Shown here: piece by piece, positions 26,115 to 26,434 of the stretch
How the letters are laid out: each line of letters starts with the position of its first letter
Numbering within the stretch: position 1 is the stretch's first letter
Assembly (NCBI GenBank): GCA_964618785.1
Contig: CAZUCY010000042.1
Span: 1 to 26,434 of the forward strand
DNA: 26,434 nucleotides
DNA from: FEN-1297 sp964618785
GTDB lineage: Bacteria; Bacteroidota; Ignavibacteria; Ignavibacteriales; Ignavibacteriaceae
Direction of reading: 5' to 3'
Translations under genes and position numbers: made by a program
Notes under the pieces: model-generated
Databases searched by the model: none
The model's input: only the letters and a program-made list of their open reading frames with translations
What the model was told of the DNA's origin: nothing

Positions 26115-26434
26115 CTTTTATTCAAATTTATTAAAAATTATCTATCAAGAAAATTTCCCCTTCCCACCGCTCTTGATTTATTCCACTTAATCTTTTGCGT
26201 CAATTTGTCAATTTAAATTAAATAAATAAATAGATTTAATCCTTGAACTTAATTTATTAATGCAATAAGTTAGCAAACGTAATTTTAATAAACTTTGAAG
26301 TGAGCAGGCAAGCTTGATTACCGGCAGGCAGGCGCCGGGGTCACATTAAATATCTTTTATATGACATGAATTAGTAAAACAAAATTCAAATCCGCAGTTA
26401 AAAAATTAATTAGCGGATAAACTTTATCACTTAA
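26115..26434. other. AT-rich tail with two hairpins
   Basis: No gene is visible. Hairpin 1: CCGGC (26321-26325) with GCCGG (26334-26338) around AGGCAGGC, sharing GGCAGG with other hairpins here. Hairpin 2: ATCCGC (26390-26395) with GCGGAT (26413-26418) around an AT-rich 17-base loop. Neither has a clean T-run after it. Confidence 0.5.

Overview
The window looks like a low-GC member of the Bacteroidota/Ignavibacteria group, most likely Ignavibacteriales. The pointers are a C-terminal type IX secretion (T9SS) sorting domain with a YPNPFNPTTTI core on a glycoside hydrolase, a DUF3078-type outer-membrane protein, PKD-repeat and LysM/FecR envelope proteins, AT-rich spacers and many starts with weak or no Shine-Dalgarno (SD) sequence. 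This placement is an inference from protein style; no marker gene is present.

Layout. (1) 1-2383 is a decaying hexuronate locus: a 5'-truncated SDR of the UxuB/YjmF type, a 3' scrap of mannonate dehydratase (uxuA), a convergent ExuT-type transporter killed by three nonsense codons and an internal deletion, and a relic of an IS200/IS605 TnpA. (2) 2380-5186 has an intact XylE-like sugar:H+ symporter and a UroD-superfamily, probably corrinoid-dependent, methyltransferase. (3) 5919-6867 has an MscL channel with a C-terminal zinc-ribbon-like tail and a small membrane protein. (4) 7614-11951 has a DUF3078 outer-membrane protein, a T9SS-exported GH5 glycosidase split by a frameshift at its nucleophile, a GC-rich tandem thioredoxin-fold protein split by one in-frame TAA, and a lipoprotein remnant. 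(5) 12309-15689 (minus) has a TylF-like methyltransferase, a 60-residue helical protein that resembles antikinase Sda in pattern, and a soluble PAS-PAS hybrid histidine kinase. (6) 16370-26114 holds a tight minus-strand operon (membrane histidine kinase, LysM-FecR-Fn3 protein, 1592-residue PKD-array protein) with a divergent NarL/FixJ response regulator.

Region 6 is the best candidate for an undescribed system. A membrane sensor kinase and its probable regulator flank genes for a large envelope/surface complex, suggesting that the state of that complex is sensed or that its production is controlled by this pair. The second main signal is a dispersed intergenic element of about 115-125 bp, present three times (two plus, one minus) with conserved boxes at almost fixed spacing. 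A third is a 680-bp spacer (15690-16369) carrying at least five successive inverted repeats.

At least five protein genes are visibly broken while much longer ORFs nearby are intact. This fits local gene decay of carbohydrate and envelope functions better than uniform sequencing error, though the single-base lesions in the GH5 and thioredoxin-fold genes could still be assembly errors.
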